Origin: Candidatus Parcubacteria bacterium
GTDB lineage: Bacteria > Patescibacteriota > Minisyncoccia > Minisyncoccales > PEYH01
DNA length: 8,425 nucleotides
Assembly (NCBI GenBank): GCA_026395615.1
Contig: JAPLYH010000029.1
Coordinates: 1-8,425 of the forward strand
Direction of reading: 5' to 3'
Below, in pieces: positions 6,018 to 8,425 of this stretch (positions are counted from its first letter, which is position 1; every line of letters starts with the position of its first letter). A program made the translations under genes and the position numbers. Under the pieces are notes generated by a model. It searched no databases. It had not been told where the DNA came from and saw nothing but the letters and a program-made list of their open reading frames with translations.

Positions 6018-6447
6018 GCCAAAAATTATAAAAGGAAATATAGCAACTGATGAAAGAGGAAGCGTATCTTTTGTCAATAATTTTAATTTTAAAGGAGTCA
6101 AGCGTTTTTATATTGTTGAAAATAGTTCAAAAGATATTATCCGGGGTTTTCATGGCCACAAAGATGAAGAAAAATATGTATTTGTATTATCAGGCAAGGC
6201 ACTGATTTGCGCAGTGGAGATGGATGACCCAATAAATCCGAGTAAAGATAAAAAAGTTTTTCAATTTGTTTTATCCGCCAAAGAGCCGGCAATTTTACAT
6301 ATACCAGGAGGATATGCCAATGGGGTCAGAGCAATGGAAGAAAATACAAAAGTAATATTTTTTTCCATTTTTAGTATGGAAGAAACAAAAAATGATGATT
6401 ATCGTTTCCCTTATGATTATTGGGGAAAAGAGGTTTGGAATATATGA
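6001..6447 (+). CDS. RmlC/FdtA-like cupin sugar epimerase or isomerase
   Basis: The 148-residue cupin starts at ATG 6001. An upstream in-frame ATG at 5947 would add 18 residues that lie wholly inside the preceding gene and do not resemble the family. The motif IIRGFHGHKDEEKYVFVLSGKALI (47-70) corresponds to the RG-x-H and conserved Lys region of dTDP-4-dehydrorhamnose 3,5-epimerases, and the RGFHAHK pattern of FdtA/WxcM 3,4-ketoisomerases. PGGYANG (102-108) recalls the P-x-GYAHG of RmlC, and DDYRFPYDYW (132-141) closes the domain. It is shorter than classic RmlC (about 180 residues). H51 is the likely catalytic base. In CapF (the UDP-FucNAc pathway) a cupin of this kind is fused to a reductase; here the reductase is the next gene, overlapping by ATGA. 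Whether it epimerises or isomerises is unresolved. Confidence 0.85.
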   Translation: MANLNEPKIIKGNIATDERGSVSFVNNFNFKGVKRFYIVENSSKDIIRGFHGHKDEEKYVFVLSGKALICAVEMDDPINPSKDKKVFQFVLSAKEPAILHIPGGYANGVRAMEENTKVIFFSIFSMEETKNDDYRFPYDYWGKEVWNI

Positions 6448-7325
6448 AAAAAGTTTTATTACTAGGCGCAAATGGAATGTTAGGGAGCGCTATTTATGAT
6501 GTTTTAAAAGATAAATATAATTTGGTTCTGACTTTTAGGGACTTAAAAGAAAGAGAGCTTTTGGAAGCGAAATATGGAGGAACAGAAAAGCACCAGGCAT
6601 TAGAATTTGACTTGCAATTCGTGTACCAGGATTATTTTAATAACAAGGGTGATCCTGGCGAATATTTTAATTCATTTTTAAAAGATATTGGCCAAGTGGA
6701 TTTTGTTATTAATGCCATAGGAATTACAATTCCTTTTTCTCTTAAAGAGCCTGCTTTAACTTTTTTTATCAATTCTGCTTTCCCGTTTATTTTATCTAAT
6801 ATTTTTGAAAGCCGCTTAATCCACATCACAACTGATTGTGTTTTTAATGGAAGAGAGGGTGCTCCATATAACGAGAAATCCCCTAAAGCTCCTTATGATG
6901 TTTATGGTTTTTCAAAATCATTAGGCGAACCAACTGATTGTTTGACATTGAGAACATCTATTGTCGGTAGGGAACTGCAGGGGTTCACAGGTCTCTTAGA
7001 ATGGTTTTTACATCAGCAAGGCAGAGAGTTGAAAGGATTTACAAATCATTTTTGGAACGGAATAACCACAAAAGAATTCGGAAAAATATGCGACAGGATT
7101 ATGGAGAATAGAAAAGATTATCCTGAATCAGGTATTTTTCATATTTTTTCCAATGTTGTTTCCAAATATGATATGCTTTTGAAATTCAAAGAGAAATATA
7201 ATATTGATTGCATAATTGAATCAGACGATGGTCCGAAATTGGATAGAACATTAAGCACTATTTATCCTCTTTGTTCGCAATTAAAAATTCCGTCTTTTGA
7301 TGAGATGTTAAAAGAATCAAATTAA
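6444..7325 (+). CDS. RmlD/WbjC-like sugar-nucleotide 4-keto reductase (extended SDR)
   Basis: The start is set by the ATGA overlap with the cupin stop; an earlier ATG at 6420 would add eight residues before the Rossmann strand and is unlikely. The 293-residue product has GANGMLG (8-14), INAIGI (89-94), TTDCVFNG (129-136, the counterpart of STDYVFDG in RmlD), Y154-x3-K158 (YGFSK) and RTSIVGREL (170-178). It also has GFTNHFWNGITTKEFG (198-213) and a C-terminal SKYDMLLKF. These define the dTDP-4-dehydrorhamnose reductase-like branch of SDR proteins, which reduce a C4 keto group using NAD(P)H. Together with the upstream cupin it resembles a split CapF. The nucleotide carrier (dTDP or UDP) and the exact product are not determinable. 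Confidence 0.87.
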   Translation: MKKVLLLGANGMLGSAIYDVLKDKYNLVLTFRDLKERELLEAKYGGTEKHQALEFDLQFVYQDYFNNKGDPGEYFNSFLKDIGQVDFVINAIGITIPFSLKEPALTFFINSAFPFILSNIFESRLIHITTDCVFNGREGAPYNEKSPKAPYDVYGFSKSLGEPTDCLTLRTSIVGRELQGFTGLLEWFLHQQGRELKGFTNHFWNGITTKEFGKICDRIMENRKDYPESGIFHIFSNVVSKYDMLLKFKEKYNIDCIIESDDGPKLDRTLSTIYPLCSQLKIPSFDEMLKESN

Positions 7326-7340
7326 AAGAATATACTCGGT

Positions 7341-8425
7341 ATGAAAAAATTTAAACTCATTACTTTATTAGGGATCAGGCCTGACTACATCAGGATGTTT
7401 AAATTAATTGAATTTTTAGATAAACATAAAGGTGGGATTGAACATATTTTAGTTCATTCAGGCCAGCACTATGACCCTGAGCTTTTCGGCAATTTTTTAA
7501 AAGAATTTGAAATCCGCGAACCAGATATTGATTTAGGAATTGGCTTGACATTAAAAGAGAGGGGAGTTTCCAATCATGCTTACCAGGTATCGCTTTTAAA
7601 TGAGAGAGTTTTTGATTTAATAGAAAAACAACGGCCAGACGCGATTATGTATTTAGGAGATACCAATACGGTTCTTTCTTCTATAACCGTGGCCAGGTGC
7701 GGTGTGCCTGTAATACATCTTGAAGCAGGCGGCAGGAGTTTTGATTGGAGAATGCCAGAAGAGAAAAATAGGATAGTTATAGATGGCTTAGCTGATGCGA
7801 TGTATTCATACCTTGAGAGGTACAAAGAGTTGTTATTAGCCAGAGGAATAGAAGGGTTTAGGGTAAAGGTTATTGGGAATATTATTGTGGACGCAATTGA
7901 GGGCTTTGCTCAACAAATCGATAAAAGCAATATACTAAATGAGTTGAAAATAAAAGAAAAGGAGTTTATAGTAGTCACTCTTCACAGGGAAGAAAATATC
8001 GTTGATAAGGAGATTTTACAGAATAAAATATCTGACATAGTTAAGTTCGGACAGGATAATAAATTGCCTGTTGTTTTTCCAGTTATGCCGAGAACAGAAG
8101 CGTCTCTTAAAAATTTTGGATTGGAATATCTTTTAGATAGCGACTTTGTTATTAAAACCAAACCCTTAGGATTTTTTGATTTTTCTAAACTTGAAAAAAC
8201 CGCTCGTTTAATAGTGACAGATAGTGGAACAGTCCAAGAAGATGGTTTGCTTTTTGGCACGCCCTGCGTGGTTGCTCGGCGTTCAACCGAGAGGCCTGAA
8301 ACAATATGGGCAGGAGCTACTATTTTAGAAGGGATAGAGGGTGAAAACACACTTTATAATAAAATAAAAGAAGGGTTTGAATTGAAAACTGACTGGGACA
8401 GAAATGTTTTGAATCCAGAAGGAGG
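7341..8425 (+). CDS. wecB: UDP-N-acetylglucosamine 2-epimerase, non-hydrolysing (3' truncated by window)
   Basis: The frame runs from ATG 7341 to the right edge without a stop (361 complete codons). Family members are about 360-390 residues, so only the last few are missing. Motifs of the WecB/WbjD family are present in order: GIRPDYIRM (11-19; usually RPE), SGQHYD (40-45), GDTNTVLSS (106-114), HLEAGGRS (126-133; usually EAGLRS), MPEEKNR (138-144), TLHREEN (213-219), TDSGTVQED (293-301; usually DSGGIQEE) and TERPE (316-320). The catalytic-type Asp107, Glu128, Glu141 and His215 are retained. WecB makes UDP-ManNAc from UDP-GlcNAc, while the CapG/WbjD relatives invert C2 of a dideoxy sugar to finish UDP-L-FucNAc. 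The reductase upstream favours the second reading, but this is an inference. It follows the reductase by 15 bases with no Shine-Dalgarno. The symbol denotes the family, not proven orthology. Confidence 0.9.
   Translation, partial: MKKFKLITLLGIRPDYIRMFKLIEFLDKHKGGIEHILVHSGQHYDPELFGNFLKEFEIREPDIDLGIGLTLKERGVSNHAYQVSLLNERVFDLIEKQRPDAIMYLGDTNTVLSSITVARCGVPVIHLEAGGRSFDWRMPEEKNRIVIDGLADAMYSYLERYKELLLARGIEGFRVKVIGNIIVDAIEGFAQQIDKSNILNELKIKEKEFIVVTLHREENIVDKEILQNKISDIVKFGQDNKLPVVFPVMPRTEASLKNFGLEYLLDSDFVIKTKPLGFFDFSKLEKTARLIVTDSGTVQEDGLLFGTPCVVARRSTERPETIWAGATILEGIEGENTLYNKIKEGFELKTDWDRNVLNPEG

Noticed and set aside
7580..8350. Minus-strand open frames of 81 and 122 codons
   Set aside because: They are antisense to the clearly recognised UDP-GlcNAc 2-epimerase and resemble no family.

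Overview
The window looks like chromosomal DNA from an uncultivated bacterium of the Patescibacteria (Candidate Phyla Radiation) type, possibly a Parcubacteria-like lineage. This is an inference from three things: AT-rich genes (about one third G+C in sampled lines), tightly packed or overlapping genes that mostly lack Shine-Dalgarno sequences, and two exported proteins that end in the same C-terminal peptidoglycan-binding domain. TGA is used as a stop, so the code appears to be the standard bacterial one.

Layout. (1) Positions 3-236 hold the 3' end of a gene for a peptidoglycan-binding protein, followed by a strong intrinsic terminator. (2) Positions about 358-1828 form an unusual island. 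Two related hairpin elements in direct orientation (358-511 and 1715-1828) each carry 21-bp inverted arms and a DnaA-box-like tail. Between them lie a near-consensus promoter, a roughly 325-nt structured RNA of unknown family with its own terminator, and a divergent thymidylate kinase gene with its own ribosome-binding site and terminator. The island is near 50% G+C and differs in codon use from its neighbours. (3) From 1891 to the right edge runs a plus-strand cluster that is probably one transcription unit. It encodes an exported HExxH zinc metallopeptidase with a peptidoglycan-binding tail, a Wzx-type flippase broken by a perfect 124-nt palindrome, an extended SDR sugar-nucleotide epimerase/dehydratase, a short RmlC/FdtA-like cupin, an RmlD/WbjC-like reductase, and a non-hydrolysing UDP-GlcNAc 2-epimerase cut by the window edge.

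How the genes fit together. The last four genes are a sugar-nucleotide set of the type that makes deoxy- or N-acetyl-deoxy-sugars for surface polysaccharide, and the flippase would export the lipid-linked repeat unit. The reductase, cupin and 2-epimerase recall the CapF/CapG (WbjC/WbjD) steps to UDP-L-FucNAc, but the exact sugar cannot be read from sequence. The metallopeptidase fits a cell-surface role.

The two points most worth checking are the hairpin-bounded RNA plus kinase island, which may be an undescribed mobile or cassette-like unit, and the flippase palindrome, which may be an assembly fold-back rather than biology.
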